DNA of 34,771 nucleotides from Methylococcus sp. (GTDB taxonomy: Bacteria; Pseudomonadota; Gammaproteobacteria; Methylococcales; Methylococcaceae), in the NCBI GenBank assembly GCA_028688525.1, contig JAQTYA010000024.1:1-34771 (forward strand), written 5' to 3'. Positions 16,663-26,341 of the stretch are shown here, in pieces. Each line of letters opens with the position of its first letter. The stretch's first letter is position 1. The notes below the pieces were generated by a model. The model saw nothing but the letters and a program-made list of their open reading frames with translations, made no database searches and was not told where the DNA came from. Both the position numbers and the translations under genes were made by a program.

Positions 16663-16974
16663 ATGAGTGAATTTTCCGTTACCCTGCCCAGCGGGAAAAT
16701 CTGGGTGCCGAAATTCGTCGGCGAAATCAACCAGGACAAGTGCATCGGCTGTGGACGCTGCTACAAGGTTTGCGGCCGCGAGGTGCTGGAGATGGTTGGC
16801 ATCAACGAAGACGGCGAGGCGGTAAGCATCAGCGCCGACGAGGATGATGACGATGACGACGAATACGACAAGAAGGTCATGTCGATCGCCAATGTCGACA
16901 ACTGCATAGGCTGCGAGTCCTGCGCCAAGATTTGTCCTAAGCAGTGCTACACTCACGTGCCCGTGGCGGCTTGA
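16663..16974 (+). CDS. fdxB: Nif-specific two-[4Fe-4S] ferredoxin (ferredoxin III, FdxB type)
   Basis: A 103-residue ferredoxin with two clusters of cysteines: [11 protein letters not shown] (from about residue 27) and [11 protein letters not shown] (from about residue 82). The two motifs are separated by an unusually acidic insert ([14 protein letters not shown]). The first motif is followed by GREVLEM, as in FdxB/ferredoxin III of nif clusters. It probably donates electrons to nitrogenase or to NifB/NifEN steps. An AGGAGTG ribosome site precedes the ATG. It is followed by nifQ after 47 bases, a common arrangement. Confidence 0.92.
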   Translation: MSEFSVTLPSGKIWVPKFVGEINQDKCIGCGRCYKVCGREVLEMVGINEDGEAVSISADEDDDDDDEYDKKVMSIANVDNCIGCESCAKICPKQCYTHVPVAA

Positions 16975-17021
16975 TTCAAGCTGCCGGGTACGGTTCTCCA
17001 ATATGCCGGGGAGGGCGAACC

Positions 17022-17627
17022 ATGCTGGCCAGAAACGATGTTTTCAGCTATGACCCCCTGCTGGCTTATGCGAAGGATCCGCAGGATCCGCTGATCCTCA
17101 CCTTCGCTTCGGCCATCGAGCTGTCGCGCAGCTCCTCCCGGCTGGCGGGCCGCGAGGGCTTCGGTTTGGACCACGCCGAATTCTGCGCGCTGCTCGACCG
17201 CTATTTCCCCGGAGCGCGCGGCGTCTACATCAGGCCGGCGTTCCCGGCCGCGGAGGCCGGGCGGCGGGCGCCGGCCGACGAATTCGATTCTCTGCTCAGC
17301 CTCCTGCTCGGCCACTGTAGCGACGCCGCCTCGGAAACCCGCTGGCTGGCCCATGCCGTTGCCGCTTGCTGCATGGGCGACGACCACCTTTGGCAGGACA
17401 TGGGTCTGGCGGACAGACGCGCGCTGTCGGATCTGCTGGCGAGTTACTTCCCTGCGCTATTCTCCCGCAACACCGGAGGCATGCGCTGGAAAAAATTCTT
17501 TTACAAGCAGCTCTGCGAACGGGAAGGCGCTTTCGTCTGCCGTTCGCCGACCTGCGCGGAATGCGACGAATATGCGAATTGTTTCGGATCCGAGGAGGAT
17601 GACGCATGGCAGCCGGTGAAGCGTTGA
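17022..17627 (+). CDS. nifQ: NifQ, molybdenum donor for FeMo-co
   Basis: A 201-residue protein. The NifQ signature Cx4Cx2Cx5C is present near the C-terminus: Cys173, 178, 181 and 187 in CRSPTCAECDEYANC. The preceding block NTGGMRWKKFFYKQLCEREG is also typical. NifQ carries a Mo-Fe-S cluster and supplies Mo to NifEN. I chose the ATG at 17022 because GGGGAGGG lies just upstream; the open frame begins further left, inside fdxB. The end overlaps the start of ygfZ by 22 bases, so the two are coupled. Confidence 0.94.
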   Translation: MLARNDVFSYDPLLAYAKDPQDPLILTFASAIELSRSSSRLAGREGFGLDHAEFCALLDRYFPGARGVYIRPAFPAAEAGRRAPADEFDSLLSLLLGHCSDAASETRWLAHAVAACCMGDDHLWQDMGLADRRALSDLLASYFPALFSRNTGGMRWKKFFYKQLCEREGAFVCRSPTCAECDEYANCFGSEEDDAWQPVKR

Positions 17628-18667
17628 AAGTACAGATGGCCGGGAGCTCCGCTCCGATCGCTCCCGCCGAATGGCTAGATTTTCTAGCCCAATCCGGTCC
17701 GGTCGGGGCCGAGTGCGAACCGACGGCAGACCTCATGGCCGACCTGTCCCATTTCGGTTTGATCGAGGTCCGCGGCGAGGAGGCCGGCAAGTTCCTGGGC
17801 AGCCTGCTGACCGGCGACGTGCGTCTAGTCTCGCCGGTCCAGGGCCAGTTCACCAGCTGGTGCGACGGTAAGGGCCGCATCCAGGCCACGTTCTGGCTAT
17901 TCATGAGCGACGGAGCTTACTACCTGCTGTTGCCGCAAGAGCTGCTGCCGGGCGTAATCGCGCGCCTGAAGATGTTCCTGCTGCGCACCAAAGCAAGTAT
18001 CGTAGACGCCAGCGCTGTGTTGGCGCGGATCGGCTTGTCCGGTGCGGGGATCGCGGAAGCGCTGGGTTCGGCCCTGCCGGTATTGCGGGGCGAAACCGCC
18101 GCGCTCGGCGACTGCACCCTGGTCGCTTTGGGCGATGGCCCCCAGCCGCGCTGGCTGGCGGTCGGCAGTGCTGAGGCCATCTCGGCGCTGTGGGAAAAGC
18201 TTAAGGCAGCGGCCGTGCCGGCGAGCTCAGGCACCTGGGCCTTGCTGGACATTCTGGCCGGCATTCCTCAGGTCGCGCCCGAGACCGCCGGCGAATTCAT
18301 TCCGCAGATGCTGGATCTGGAGGCTTTGGGCGGCCTGAGCTACAAGAAGGGCTGCTATCCGGGGCAGGAAGTGATCGCTAGGCTGCATTACCGCGGCCAG
18401 CTCAAGCGTAAGGCTTACCTTGCCCATGCCTCCGCTCTGGAGATTCCCGCGCCGGGCACCAAATTGTATCGCCCAGGTTTTGAGGAGAGCGTGGGGCTCG
18501 TGGTTTCCGCCGCCTGGAATGGAGGCGCGCATGCCATCGCTCTGCTGGCGGTGGTTGTGATAGAGCAGAAACTATTGGGCGACATCCGCCTCGGGCATCC
18601 CGCCGGTCCGGTGCTTGCCTTTGCTGACCAGGAAGAGCCGGCGCCGAACTCGGATGCCGGCTGCTGA
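17606..18667 (+). CDS. ygfZ: YgfZ/GcvT-like protein for Fe-S enzyme maintenance
   Basis: A 353-residue protein with the YgfZ signature KKGCYPGQEVIAR around Cys250, the residue essential in E. coli YgfZ. An N-terminal GcvT-like fold is visible (HFGLIEVRGEEAGKFLGSLLTGDV, split by context at residues 49-71). YgfZ is a folate-binding protein needed for full activity of several Fe-S enzymes, especially under oxidative stress. The ATG at 17606 has AGGAGG upstream and overlaps nifQ by 22 bases, so it is cotranscribed with the nif genes. A role in protecting or repairing Fe-S centres during nitrogen fixation is inferred. It is usually a chromosomal housekeeping gene, so its place here is notable. Confidence 0.9.
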   Translation: MAAGEALKVQMAGSSAPIAPAEWLDFLAQSGPVGAECEPTADLMADLSHFGLIEVRGEEAGKFLGSLLTGDVRLVSPVQGQFTSWCDGKGRIQATFWLFMSDGAYYLLLPQELLPGVIARLKMFLLRTKASIVDASAVLARIGLSGAGIAEALGSALPVLRGETAALGDCTLVALGDGPQPRWLAVGSAEAISALWEKLKAAAVPASSGTWALLDILAGIPQVAPETAGEFIPQMLDLEALGGLSYKKGCYPGQEVIARLHYRGQLKRKAYLAHASALEIPAPGTKLYRPGFEESVGLVVSAAWNGGAHAIALLAVVVIEQKLLGDIRLGHPAGPVLAFADQEEPAPNSDAGC

Positions 18668-18697
18668 ATACCCAACAAGAATATGAAGGACAATGCC

Positions 18698-19078
18698 ATG
18701 AGATCTAAGCCTTATGACCTCAAGGTCGACGTGAAGGCCGTCTATCTGCGCGAGCACTCTCAGCCCGACGCCGACCAATATACCTTCGCCTACACCGTGA
18801 CCATGCAGAATACCGGCACTGTGCCCGCCAAGCTGTTGGGCCGGCGCTGGATCATTACCGACGCCAACGGCAAGACGGTGGAAGTCGTCGGTGAGGGCGT
18901 GGTCGGGGAACACCCCTACCTGCGTCCCGGCGAAGCCTTCGAGTACACCAGCGCCGCGACCATCGCGACCCCGGTCGGCAGCATGCACGGCAGCTACCAG
19001 TTGATCGCCGACGACGGGATGCCGTTCGAAGCGCCCATCGACGCTTTCAGTCTCGCCATCCCGCGCCGGCTGCATTGA
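18698..19078 (+). CDS. apaG: ApaG-family protein
   Basis: A 126-residue protein, almost the same length as E. coli ApaG (125). It has the family core [24 protein letters not shown] (split here at residues around 47-70) and [13 protein letters not shown], a fibronectin-III-like beta-sandwich fold. Its cellular role is poorly defined; mutants in other bacteria show cation-related phenotypes. I chose the ATG at 18698, since AAGGA lies seven bases upstream, over the ATG at 18683, which would add five residues. It lies 30 bases after ygfZ and 31 before clpP, in the same transcription unit. Confidence 0.9.
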   Translation: MRSKPYDLKVDVKAVYLREHSQPDADQYTFAYTVTMQNTGTVPAKLLGRRWIITDANGKTVEVVGEGVVGEHPYLRPGEAFEYTSAATIATPVGSMHGSYQLIADDGMPFEAPIDAFSLAIPRRLH

Positions 19079-19109
19079 CCGCCACTCTCACAGGAACGAG
19101 GACACTCCG

Positions 19110-19757
19110 ATGAATTTCATGAAGGATAGCTACAGCATGGGCAACGAAACACGGGCCGCCGGCGGGCTGGTTCCGGTGGTGGTGGAGCAGTCGGCGCGGG
19201 GGGAGCGGGCCTTCGACATCTACTCTCGGCTGCTGAAGGAACGGGTCATCTTCCTGGTCGGCCAGGTCGAAGACTACATGGCTAATCTGGTGATCGCCCA
19301 GTTGCTGTTCCTGGAATCGGAGAATCCCGACAAAGACATCCACCTTTACATCAACTCGCCCGGCGGGTTGGTGACGGCTGGGCTAGCGATCTACGACACC
19401 ATGCAGTTCATCAAGCCCGACGTCAGCACTCTCTGCGTCGGCCAGGCTGCCAGCATGGGCGCCCTGCTGCTGGCCGGAGGCGCGGCGGGCAAGCGCTATT
19501 CGCTGCCGCATTCTCGGATCATGATCCACCAGCCGCTGGGCGGCTTTCAGGGTCAAGCCAGCGACATCGACATCCATGCCCGCGAGATCCTGGCGGTGCG
19601 CGAACGTCTCAACAAGATTCTGGCGCACCACACCGGCCAGCCCATGGAAAAGATTCAAGTTGATACCGATCGCGACAATTTCATGGGCGGAAACGACGCA
19701 GTGGAATACGGTCTGATTGACAAAGTGCTCACGAACCGCACGGCTGTCGCGGCTTGA
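19110..19757 (+). CDS. clpP: ClpP ATP-dependent protease proteolytic subunit
   Basis: A 215-residue serine protease subunit. The catalytic triad is Ser115 ([10 protein letters not shown]), His140 ([10 protein letters not shown]) and Asp189 (DTDRDNF), each offset by 17 from the mature E. coli numbering, so the enzyme should be active. The N-terminal ~15 residues resemble a propeptide, and [20 protein letters not shown] is the classical start of the mature protein region. ClpP forms a tetradecamer that degrades substrates unfolded by ClpX or ClpA. It lies in the unit beginning at nifE. In Azotobacter a ClpX is also encoded within a nif cluster. Confidence 0.96.
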   Translation: MNFMKDSYSMGNETRAAGGLVPVVVEQSARGERAFDIYSRLLKERVIFLVGQVEDYMANLVIAQLLFLESENPDKDIHLYINSPGGLVTAGLAIYDTMQFIKPDVSTLCVGQAASMGALLLAGGAAGKRYSLPHSRIMIHQPLGGFQGQASDIDIHAREILAVRERLNKILAHHTGQPMEKIQVDTDRDNFMGGNDAVEYGLIDKVLTNRTAVAA

Positions 19758-19844
19758 GCAGAAAAAAGGCACATCGGCGCAAAAATTGCTGATCAAAAGG
19801 AGAGTGACAGCGAAACATCGTTCCTAACCAGGGGAGTAAGCGCA

Positions 19845-21116
19845 ATGAGTGAAGAAAAGAAAAGCAAAGATACCGGCGGCAAATTGCTGTATTGCTCATT
19901 CTGCGGAAAAAGCCAGCACGAGGTGAGGAAGCTCATCGCAGGGCCCGCGGTGTTCGTCTGCGATGAATGCGTCGAACTGTGCAACGACATCATCCGCGAG
20001 GAACTGCAGGGTGGGGAGGCCGGGGTTGCAGAAGGTCTGCCCAAGCCGAAGGAAATGAAGGCGATTCTGGACGAATATGTCATCGGTCAGGACAAAGCCA
20101 AACGCATCCTCTCGGTCGCCGTCTATAACCACTACAAGCGCCTGAAGGCCAAGACCTTCAAGAATGACGTCGAACTGGCCAAGAGCAACATCCTGCTGAT
20201 CGGCCCCACGGGCTCAGGCAAGACCTTGCTGGCGGAGACCCTGGCGCGGGTGCTGGACGTGCCTTTCACCATTGCCGATGCCACCACGCTCACCGAAGCC
20301 GGGTACGTGGGCGAGGACGTCGAGAACATCATTCAGAAGATACTGCAGAACTGCGATTACGACGTCGAAAAAGCGGAATCCGGTATCGTCTACATTGATG
20401 AAATCGACAAGATTTCGCGCAAGTCCGACAGCCCTTCCATCACCCGCGATGTGTCCGGCGAAGGCGTGCAGCAGGCGCTGCTTAAGCTGATCGAAGGCAC
20501 TGTCGCCTCGGTGCCGCCGCAGGGCGGACGCAAGCACCCGCAGCAGGAGTTCCTGCAGGTCAACACCGCCAACATCCTGTTCATCTGCGGCGGCGCCTTC
20601 GCCGGTCTCGACAAGACTATCCGCTCCCGTTCGGAAAAGAGCGGTATAGGTTTTTCCGCTGAGGTTAAAAGCAAGGAAGAAAACACCAACGTTGGCGAGA
20701 TCCTGGCGGGGGTCGAGGCCGAAGACCTGATCCGTTACGGCCTGATCCCAGAGTTCATTGGACGCTTGCCGGTTGTGGCTACGTTGGAGGAACTGGACGA
20801 GGCGGCCCTGGTCAGTATTTTGACCGAGCCGAAAAATGCCCTCGTCAAGCAGTATGCCCGGCTGTTCGAAATGGAGGGCTGCGAACTGGAGATCCTGCCG
20901 GCTGCGCTCGGTGCCATCGCCCGGCGTGCCATGGAGCGCAAGACCGGCGCGCGTGGCCTGCGGACGATCATCGAGCATGCCCTGCTCGATACCATGTACG
21001 AGCTGCCCTCTGCGGAGGACGTCGAGAAAGTCGTGGTCGATGAAAAGGTGGTTCGGGGCGAAGCCGAGCCCTACCTGGTTTACCGGACCGAAGAGAAGCA
21101 GTGTGCCTCAGCCTAG
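19845..21116 (+). CDS. clpX: ClpX ATP-dependent unfoldase
   Basis: A 423-residue AAA+ protein. The N-terminal zinc-binding domain has CSFC and CDEC with Cx2C-N18-Cx2C spacing (residues 17-42). Walker A is GPTGSGKT, Walker B is IVYIDEID, and the pore loop is GYVG. The IGF loop that docks on ClpP is present (IGFSAEV). It recognises and unfolds substrates for ClpP. It starts 87 bases after clpP with GGGGAG before the ATG. A strong terminator follows at 21131. Its position at the end of the nifE unit suggests extra expression during nitrogen fixation, possibly to turn over cofactor-assembly proteins. Confidence 0.97.
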   Translation: MSEEKKSKDTGGKLLYCSFCGKSQHEVRKLIAGPAVFVCDECVELCNDIIREELQGGEAGVAEGLPKPKEMKAILDEYVIGQDKAKRILSVAVYNHYKRLKAKTFKNDVELAKSNILLIGPTGSGKTLLAETLARVLDVPFTIADATTLTEAGYVGEDVENIIQKILQNCDYDVEKAESGIVYIDEIDKISRKSDSPSITRDVSGEGVQQALLKLIEGTVASVPPQGGRKHPQQEFLQVNTANILFICGGAFAGLDKTIRSRSEKSGIGFSAEVKSKEENTNVGEILAGVEAEDLIRYGLIPEFIGRLPVVATLEELDEAALVSILTEPKNALVKQYARLFEMEGCELEILPAALGAIARRAMERKTGARGLRTIIEHALLDTMYELPSAEDVEKVVVDEKVVRGEAEPYLVYRTEEKQCASA

Positions 21117-21130
21117 GCGGTGAGGCGGGT

Positions 21131-21158
21131 AGAAAGGCCGGGGCGACCCGGCCTTTCT
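21131..21158 (+). terminator. Strong terminator after clpX
   Basis: AGAAAGGCCGGG (21131-21142) and CCCGGCCTTTCT (21147-21158) form a perfect 12-bp stem with a GCGA tetraloop, followed by CGTTTCC. It lies 14 bases after the clpX stop. This is the first strong stop for transcription coming from nifE. Confidence 0.85.
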
Positions 21159-21220
21159 CGTTTCCGGGGCGACGGGGTAGCGTCGCATCGTCTTCACCAT
21201 TTCGGTGCATCGTGTCGAGT

Positions 21221-21236
21221 TGTAGCAAATCCGACA
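21221..21236. promoter_or_regulatory. Distal NifA upstream activator site for iscS
   Basis: TGT (21221-21223), ten bases, ACA (21234-21236). It lies about 224 bases upstream of the predicted iscS transcript start, further than usual, so it may be auxiliary or accidental. Confidence 0.5.
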
Positions 21237-21343
21237 AAAGCATGGACACTAGTCATCCTTCCGGCTCAACCCTTCGTAATCCGTACCATACAGGTCCTCT
21301 TTATGGGGTGGCCCTTTGGATAGGGTGCCGAGCCGGGCGCCCG

Positions 21344-21359
21344 TTGTCGACAACGAGAC
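21344..21359. promoter_or_regulatory. Proximal NifA upstream activator site for iscS
   Basis: TGT (21344-21346), ten bases, ACA (21357-21359), centred about 101 bases upstream of the predicted transcript start, the usual distance for NifA. Confidence 0.72.
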
Positions 21360-21397
21360 AAACCGGCTTTTTTCTTCTTGCGGATTAATGCAATTAA

Positions 21398-21410
21398 AAT
21401 CAGTCTGTTA
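21398..21410. promoter_or_regulatory. Possible IHF site upstream of iscS
   Basis: AATCAGTCTGTTA fits the IHF consensus with one mismatch and lies between the proximal NifA site and the sigma-54 promoter, in an AT-rich stretch. Confidence 0.35.
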
Positions 21411-21426
21411 GCTCGGCTCTCGTAAG

Positions 21427-21441
21427 TGGCCCGAGGTTTGC
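21427..21441 (+). promoter_or_regulatory. Sigma-54 (-24/-12) promoter of the isc-nifV transcription unit
   Basis: TGGCCC-GAGGT-TTGC followed by A: one mismatch in the -24 element, perfect -12 element, exact spacing. The predicted transcript start is near 21453, about 44 bases before the iscS ATG. No IscR gene lies in front of iscS. Confidence 0.8.
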
Positions 21442-21496
21442 AAGATAGTGATCAAGGCAAACCGCCCATCCTCATGGCGAACTCGGAGAACATGCA

Positions 21497-22708
21497 ATGA
21501 AGCTACCGGTCTATTTCGATTACTCGGCGACGACGCCGGTCGATCCACGTGTTGCCGAGAAGATGATTCCGTTCCTTACGGAAAACTTCGGCAACCCGGC
21601 CAGCCGCTCCCACAGTTTCGGCTGGACCGCCGAACAGGCGGTGGAGAACGCCCGCGAGGAAGTCGCTAAGCTGGTCAACGCCGATCCGCGGGAAATCGTC
21701 TGGACTTCCGGTGCCACCGAATCGGACAACCTAGCGATCAAAGGCGCGGCCGAGTTTTACCAGACCAAAGGCCGCCATCTCATCACGGTAAAGACCGAAC
21801 ACAAGGCGGTGCTGGATACCATGCGCGAGCTGGAGTCCGCGGGCTTCGAAGTGACCTACCTCGAACCGCTGGATAACGGCCTGCTGGATCTGGAGGCGCT
21901 CAAGGCGGCGATCCGGCCCGATACCTCGCTGGTATCCGTCATGCACGTCAACAACGAGATCGGGGTGATCCAGGACATCACTGCAATCGGGCAGATCTGC
22001 CGGGAGCGCGGGGTACTTTTCCATGTCGATGCCGCGCAGTCCACCGGCAAAGTCGAGATCGACCTGGAAAAACTGCCGGTCGACCTCATGTCGTTCTCGG
22101 CCCACAAGACCTACGGGCCCAAGGGTATCGGCGCGCTGTATGTGCGGCGTAAGCCGCGCATCCGCCTCAAGGCGCAGATGCACGGCGGCGGCCACGAGCG
22201 GGGCTTGCGCTCCGGCACCCTGGCGGCGCACCAGATCGTCGGCATGGGCGAGGCTTTCCGCATCGCCCGCGAAGAGATGGCGGCAGAGAACGCCCGCATC
22301 CGCAGCTTGCGCGATCGGTTGCTGGCCGGCCTCAAGGACATGGAAGAGGTTTTCGTCAACGGCGACCTGGAACAGCGGGTGCCGCACAACCTGAACATCA
22401 GCTTCAACTACGTGGAAGGCGAGTCTTTGATGATGGCCATCAAGGATCTGGCGGTGTCCAGCGGCTCGGCCTGCACCTCGGCCAGCCTCGAGCCTTCCTA
22501 TGTATTGCGCGCCCTGGGGCGCAGCGACGAGCTGGCTCACAGCTCGATCCGCTTCACCCTGGGCCGCTACACCACGGCGGAGGACGTGGATTTCGCTATC
22601 TCCCTGATCAAGGACAAGGTCGCTCGTTTGCGCGATCTGTCGCCCCTGTGGGAGATGTACAAGGACGGGATCGATCTCAGTACCGTTCAATGGGCCGCCG
22701 AGCATTAA
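21497..22708 (+). CDS. iscS: Cysteine desulfurase, IscS type
   Basis: A 403-residue PLP enzyme that takes sulfur from cysteine for Fe-S assembly. The PLP lysine is Lys204 ([11 protein letters not shown]) and the persulfide cysteine is Cys326 ([17 protein letters not shown]), two less than in E. coli IscS (206, 328). His102 (KTEHKAVLD) is also in place. The C-terminal [20 protein letters not shown] is the hallmark of IscS and is absent from NifS. This is therefore an ISC-type and not a Nif-type desulfurase, though it sits behind NifA/sigma-54 sites and in front of nifV. The ATG at 21497 follows CGGAGAACATGCA. It starts a complete isc operon that lacks iscR. Confidence 0.96.
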   Translation: MKLPVYFDYSATTPVDPRVAEKMIPFLTENFGNPASRSHSFGWTAEQAVENAREEVAKLVNADPREIVWTSGATESDNLAIKGAAEFYQTKGRHLITVKTEHKAVLDTMRELESAGFEVTYLEPLDNGLLDLEALKAAIRPDTSLVSVMHVNNEIGVIQDITAIGQICRERGVLFHVDAAQSTGKVEIDLEKLPVDLMSFSAHKTYGPKGIGALYVRRKPRIRLKAQMHGGGHERGLRSGTLAAHQIVGMGEAFRIAREEMAAENARIRSLRDRLLAGLKDMEEVFVNGDLEQRVPHNLNISFNYVEGESLMMAIKDLAVSSGSACTSASLEPSYVLRALGRSDELAHSSIRFTLGRYTTAEDVDFAISLIKDKVARLRDLSPLWEMYKDGIDLSTVQWAAEH

Positions 22709-22747
22709 GGCGCTCGCAGCCCCCCACCACCCAACAGGAGAACAACA

Positions 22748-23167
22748 ATGGCATACAGCGATAAAGTTATCGACCACTACGAAAATCCCCGCAACGTCGG
22801 CTCCTTCGATAAGGACGACGACGGCGTGGGCACCGGCGTCGTAGGCGCTCCGGCCTGCGGCGACGTGATGAAGCTGCAGATCAAGATCAACGACGAAGGC
22901 GTGATCGAAGACGCTAAGTTCAAGACTTACGGCTGCGGTTCGGCGATCGCCTCCAGCTCGCTGGTCACCGAATGGGTCAAGGGCAAGACCGTGGATGAAG
23001 CCTTGGCTATCAAGAATTCAGACATTGCTGAGGCGCTGGCGCTGCCGCCGGTGAAGATCCATTGCTCGGTACTGGCCGAAGACGCCATCAAGGCAGCGGT
23101 CTCGGACTACAAATCGAAATTGGGCGTGGCCGACGAAGGCTACGAAATCTGTAAATCGGCGGCTTAA
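22748..23167 (+). CDS. iscU: Fe-S cluster scaffold IscU
   Basis: A 139-residue scaffold. The active-site residues are Cys37 and Asp39 ([11 protein letters not shown]), Cys63 ([11 protein letters not shown]), and His105 and Cys106 ([12 protein letters not shown]). LPPVK at 99-103 is the HscA recognition motif, so it fits the HscA/HscB pair encoded downstream. It is only the IscU-type domain: the BFD-like and C-terminal domains of NifU are absent. The C-terminus extends about 11 residues beyond E. coli IscU ([13 protein letters not shown]) and carries an extra Cys. AGGAGAACAACA precedes the ATG. It lies 39 bases after iscS. Confidence 0.96.
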   Translation: MAYSDKVIDHYENPRNVGSFDKDDDGVGTGVVGAPACGDVMKLQIKINDEGVIEDAKFKTYGCGSAIASSSLVTEWVKGKTVDEALAIKNSDIAEALALPPVKIHCSVLAEDAIKAAVSDYKSKLGVADEGYEICKSAA

Positions 23168-23183
23168 AGGCGAGGAAACCGTT

Positions 23184-23585
23184 ATGACAGCCATGACCAG
23201 CATTGTCGATCTGACGCCGGCCGGCCCCGCTTTGATTTTTACCGGCAATGCGGCGGCCAAGGTCAACGAGTTGATCGCCGAGGAAGGCAATCCGGCGCTG
23301 AAGCTCCGGGTCTATGTCTCCGGCGGCGGTTGCTCGGGCTTCCAGTACGGCTTCTCGTTCGAGGAAGCCGTGAACGAGGACGATACGGCGGTGGAGAAGG
23401 ACGGCGTGACTCTGCTGGTCGACCCCACCAGTCTGCAGTATCTGCAGGGCGCTGAAATCGATTACCAGGAAGGGCTGGAGGGTTCGCGTTTCGTCATCAA
23501 GAACCCGAACGCGACCTCTTCCTGCAGTTGCGGCAGTTCCTTCTCCGTCGAAGGCGGCGGCGGTTCGAGCTGCTCGTCTCACTGA
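23184..23585 (+). CDS. erpA: ErpA-type A-type Fe-S carrier
   Basis: A 133-residue A-type carrier. The ligands are Cys50 ([16 protein letters not shown]) and Cys114/Cys116 (SSCSCGSSF). The sequence around the first Cys and the acidic residues after it resemble ErpA more than IscA, and the separate IscA-like gene follows directly. It passes [2Fe-2S] or [4Fe-4S] clusters to target proteins. A Ser/Gly-rich tail ([11 protein letters not shown]) adds another cysteine and is unusual. GAGG lies nine bases before the ATG. E. coli does not encode erpA inside the isc operon, so this placement is a difference. The ErpA label is a good fit but not certain. Confidence 0.82.
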   Translation: MTAMTSIVDLTPAGPALIFTGNAAAKVNELIAEEGNPALKLRVYVSGGGCSGFQYGFSFEEAVNEDDTAVEKDGVTLLVDPTSLQYLQGAEIDYQEGLEGSRFVIKNPNATSSCSCGSSFSVEGGGGSSCSSH

Positions 23586-23611
23586 ATCTGTTTTATTGAT
23601 TGGAGGGCAGG

Positions 23612-23935
23612 ATGGCAGTAACCCTGACAGAAAAAGCGGCGGCCCAGGTGCAGAAGCATTTGAGCTCGCGCGGTGCGGGCGTCGGGCTGCGGCTCGCCGT
23701 CAAGACTTCGGGCTGTTCGGGCCTGGCGTATACCCTGGAGTTCGTGGACGAGCCGGCACCGGAAGACCAGCTGTTCGAAAGCTTTGGCGTCACCGTGCTG
23801 GTCGATCCGAAAAGCCTGGTCTATCTGGAAGGCACCGAGCTGGATTTCGTACGGGAAGGCTTGAACGAGGGCTTCAAGTTCAACAATCCCAACGTCAAGA
23901 ACGAATGCGGCTGCGGCGAGAGTTTCAACGTATAG
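23612..23935 (+). CDS. iscA: IscA A-type Fe-S carrier
   Basis: A 107-residue protein, exactly the E. coli IscA length, with the ligands at the same positions: Cys35 ([10 protein letters not shown]), Cys99 and Cys101 (NECGCGESF). I chose the ATG at 23612 because GGAGGG lies just upstream; a TTG at 23600 overlaps that site. It carries Fe or Fe-S clusters from IscU to recipients. It lies 26 bases after the ErpA-type gene and 11 bases before hscB, so it is in the middle of the isc unit. Confidence 0.95.
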   Translation: MAVTLTEKAAAQVQKHLSSRGAGVGLRLAVKTSGCSGLAYTLEFVDEPAPEDQLFESFGVTVLVDPKSLVYLEGTELDFVREGLNEGFKFNNPNVKNECGCGESFNV

Positions 23936-23946
23936 GAGCGATGGCT

Positions 23947-24480
23947 ATGAGCGAAATGGCGCCCCGCAATTTTTACGAGTTTTTCCAGATGCCCGAAATT
24001 TTCCGGCTGGACTTGAGCGTGCTCGATAGCCATTACCTGGAGCTCCAGGCTCGCGTCCATCCGGACAAGGCCGCCCATCTGAGCGATGTGGAAAAACGTC
24101 TGTCCTTGCAATGGGCGACTTTCGCCAATGAGGCGTATCACACGTTGAAGCGCCCCTTGGACCGGGCGCGTTACCTGCTAAGGATTAACGGCGTGGATAC
24201 CCGGGAGGAAGACAACACGGCCATGCCGGCGGAATTTTTGCTGGAGCAGATCGAATGGCGGGAAGAAATGCAGGATGCCGTCGCCGGGCGCAGCGAAGCC
24301 GCACTGGACCGGCTCGGCTTCCGGCTGAAGAAGGAAATGGATCATCTGATCGAATCGCTTGGCGCCATGCTCGACGTCGAGCAATCGCATCCGGAGGCCG
24401 CGGTGCTGGTGCGCCAGCTCGCCTTCCTGGAAAAACTCAAACGTGATCTCGATCAGGCGCACGCCCTGCTGGAGGACTGA
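23947..24480 (+). CDS. hscB: HscB J-domain co-chaperone
   Basis: A 177-residue protein. The J-domain HPD motif is at residues 38-40 ([10 protein letters not shown]), and the region [18 protein letters not shown] is typical of HscB. The C-terminal half is the helical IscU-binding domain. I chose the ATG at 23947 because GGAG is eight bases upstream; an ATG at 23941 is too close to that site. HscB delivers IscU to HscA and stimulates its ATPase. Its stop overlaps the hscA start (sharing the A of TGA/ATG). Confidence 0.94.
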   Translation: MSEMAPRNFYEFFQMPEIFRLDLSVLDSHYLELQARVHPDKAAHLSDVEKRLSLQWATFANEAYHTLKRPLDRARYLLRINGVDTREEDNTAMPAEFLLEQIEWREEMQDAVAGRSEAALDRLGFRLKKEMDHLIESLGAMLDVEQSHPEAAVLVRQLAFLEKLKRDLDQAHALLED

Positions 24481-26339
24481 TGCTATTACAAATTTCCGAA
24501 CCTGGCGCCAGCGTCAAGCCGCAGCTGCGGCTCGCCGTAGGCATCGATCTGGGAACGACCAATTCGCTGGTCGCCACCGTTCGGGACGAGCGGCCGGTGG
24601 TGTTCGGCGACCCTCAGGGCCGGACCTTGCTGCCTTCGGTGGTGCGCTACCTGGATGGCGGCGCGGCGGAGGTCGGCTACGAGGCCAAGGCTCGGCAGAG
24701 CGAAGACCCCGAGAACACTTTCGTTTCGGTCAAACGCTATATGGGGCGGGGCCTGAACGACATCGCCGAGCACCACGGCGCGCCCTATCGCTTCGTCGAG
24801 GGCGAGGGCATGGTGCAGTTCGACACCCGCGCCGGCCGGATCAGCCCGGTCCAGGTGTCGGCCGAGATCCTCAAGGTTCTGCGCGACCGCGCGGTCGCGG
24901 AAATGGGCGGTGAACTCGCCGGTGCCGTGATTACGGTGCCGGCCTATTTCGACGAGGCCCAGCGCCAGGCCACCAAGGATGCCGCCAAGCTGGCGGGTCT
25001 GGAAGTGTTCCGCTTGCTCAACGAGCCGACTGCGGCTGCCGTGGCTTACGGGCTCGATAATGCAGCGGAAGGCGTTTATGCGGTCTACGACTTGGGTGGC
25101 GGCACCTTCGACATCTCGGTGCTGAAGCTGACCCGCGGCGTGTTCGAGGTGCTGGCCACCAACGGCGATCCGGCCCTGGGCGGCGACGACTTCGACCGGG
25201 CGGTGTACGACTGGCTGCTGGCGCAGAGCGGGCGCAGCGGGCTGTCCAGCAGCGACGTACGCCTCTTGATGGCCGCCTCCCGCGTCGCCAAGGAGCAGCT
25301 TTCCGATCAGGCCGAAACGGCCATCGATACCGAATTGTCGGACGGTTCCACGATTGCGCTCACCCTGAGCCGCGATACTTTCGCGGAACTGGCCGCCGGG
25401 CTGGTGAAGAAAACCTTAGCGCCGGTCAAGAAGGCGCTGCGCGACGCCGGGCTCGCCATCGACGAGATCAAGGGCGTGGTCCTGGTCGGCGGCGCGACTC
25501 GCATGCCCTGCATCCGCGAGGCGGTGGCCGAATTCTTCCAGCAAGCGCCACTCACCGATCTCGATCCGGACAAAGTAGTGGCGCTGGGCGCCGCCATGCA
25601 GGCGAACCTTCTGGCCGGCAACCGCGCCGGCGGTGATTGGCTGCTGCTCGACGTGATACCGCTGTCGCTGGGCATCGAAACCCTCGGCGGTTTGTGCGAA
25701 AAGATCGTGCCGCGCAACACCACCATTCCGGTGGCGCGGGCCCAGGAATTCACCACATGGAAGGACGGCCAGACCGCCATGAGCATCCACGTGGTGCAGG
25801 GCGAGCGCGAACTGGTGAGCGAATGCCGCTCGCTGGCGCGTTTCGAGCTACGCGGCATCCCGCCGATGGCGGCGGGCGCGGCGCGCATCCGGGTGACTTA
25901 CCAGGTGGACGCCGACGGCCTCTTGAACGTGACCGCCGCGGAACAGACCAGCGGGGTCGAGGCGAGGATCGAGGTCAAGCCGTCCTACGGCCTGAGCGAT
26001 GGGGAAGTGGCACGGATGATCGAAGATTCCTATCTGCATGCCCGCGACGACTTGGAGGCGCGGCGGCTGCAGGAGCAGAAGGTCGAAGCCTCCCGGCTGA
26101 TCGAAGCCACCGAGTCGGCATTGACCGAAGACGGCGGCCTGCTCAGCGAATCGGAACTCGAAGTCTTGGTCAGCGGTCTACAGGTGTTGAAGGGCGCGAC
26201 GGAGGGGACGGACTGGCAGGCGATCAAGAACGCCTCCGATGCGCTGAACGATGCCAGCACCGAATTCGCCGGCCGGCGCATGGATTACAGCATCAAGGCC
26301 GCATTGACCGGCCAGAAACTGGACAGCCTGGGAGTCTGA
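24480..26339 (+). CDS. hscA: HscA Hsp70-type chaperone for Fe-S assembly
   Basis: A 619-residue Hsp70-family protein. The ATPase domain starts [15 protein letters not shown] and contains [13 protein letters not shown] and [12 protein letters not shown]. The substrate domain is shorter than that of DnaK, and the protein lacks the long DnaK lid extension, as expected for HscA. It releases clusters from IscU by binding the LPPVK motif. The ATG overlaps the hscB stop by one base. The start and length are normal. It is followed after 2 bases by the ferredoxin gene. Confidence 0.97.
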   Translation: MLLQISEPGASVKPQLRLAVGIDLGTTNSLVATVRDERPVVFGDPQGRTLLPSVVRYLDGGAAEVGYEAKARQSEDPENTFVSVKRYMGRGLNDIAEHHGAPYRFVEGEGMVQFDTRAGRISPVQVSAEILKVLRDRAVAEMGGELAGAVITVPAYFDEAQRQATKDAAKLAGLEVFRLLNEPTAAAVAYGLDNAAEGVYAVYDLGGGTFDISVLKLTRGVFEVLATNGDPALGGDDFDRAVYDWLLAQSGRSGLSSSDVRLLMAASRVAKEQLSDQAETAIDTELSDGSTIALTLSRDTFAELAAGLVKKTLAPVKKALRDAGLAIDEIKGVVLVGGATRMPCIREAVAEFFQQAPLTDLDPDKVVALGAAMQANLLAGNRAGGDWLLLDVIPLSLGIETLGGLCEKIVPRNTTIPVARAQEFTTWKDGQTAMSIHVVQGERELVSECRSLARFELRGIPPMAAGAARIRVTYQVDADGLLNVTAAEQTSGVEARIEVKPSYGLSDGEVARMIEDSYLHARDDLEARRLQEQKVEASRLIEATESALTEDGGLLSESELEVLVSGLQVLKGATEGTDWQAIKNASDALNDASTEFAGRRMDYSIKAALTGQKLDSLGV

Positions 26340-26341
26340 GC

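Noticed and set aside
21497-22708. Naming the desulfurase nifS
   Set aside because: The C-terminal [10 protein letters not shown]...STVQW region, the length and the downstream iscU-hscBA-fdx order identify IscS.
22748-23167. Naming the scaffold nifU
   Set aside because: Only the IscU domain is present, with the LPPVK motif; the central BFD-like and C-terminal domains of NifU are missing.
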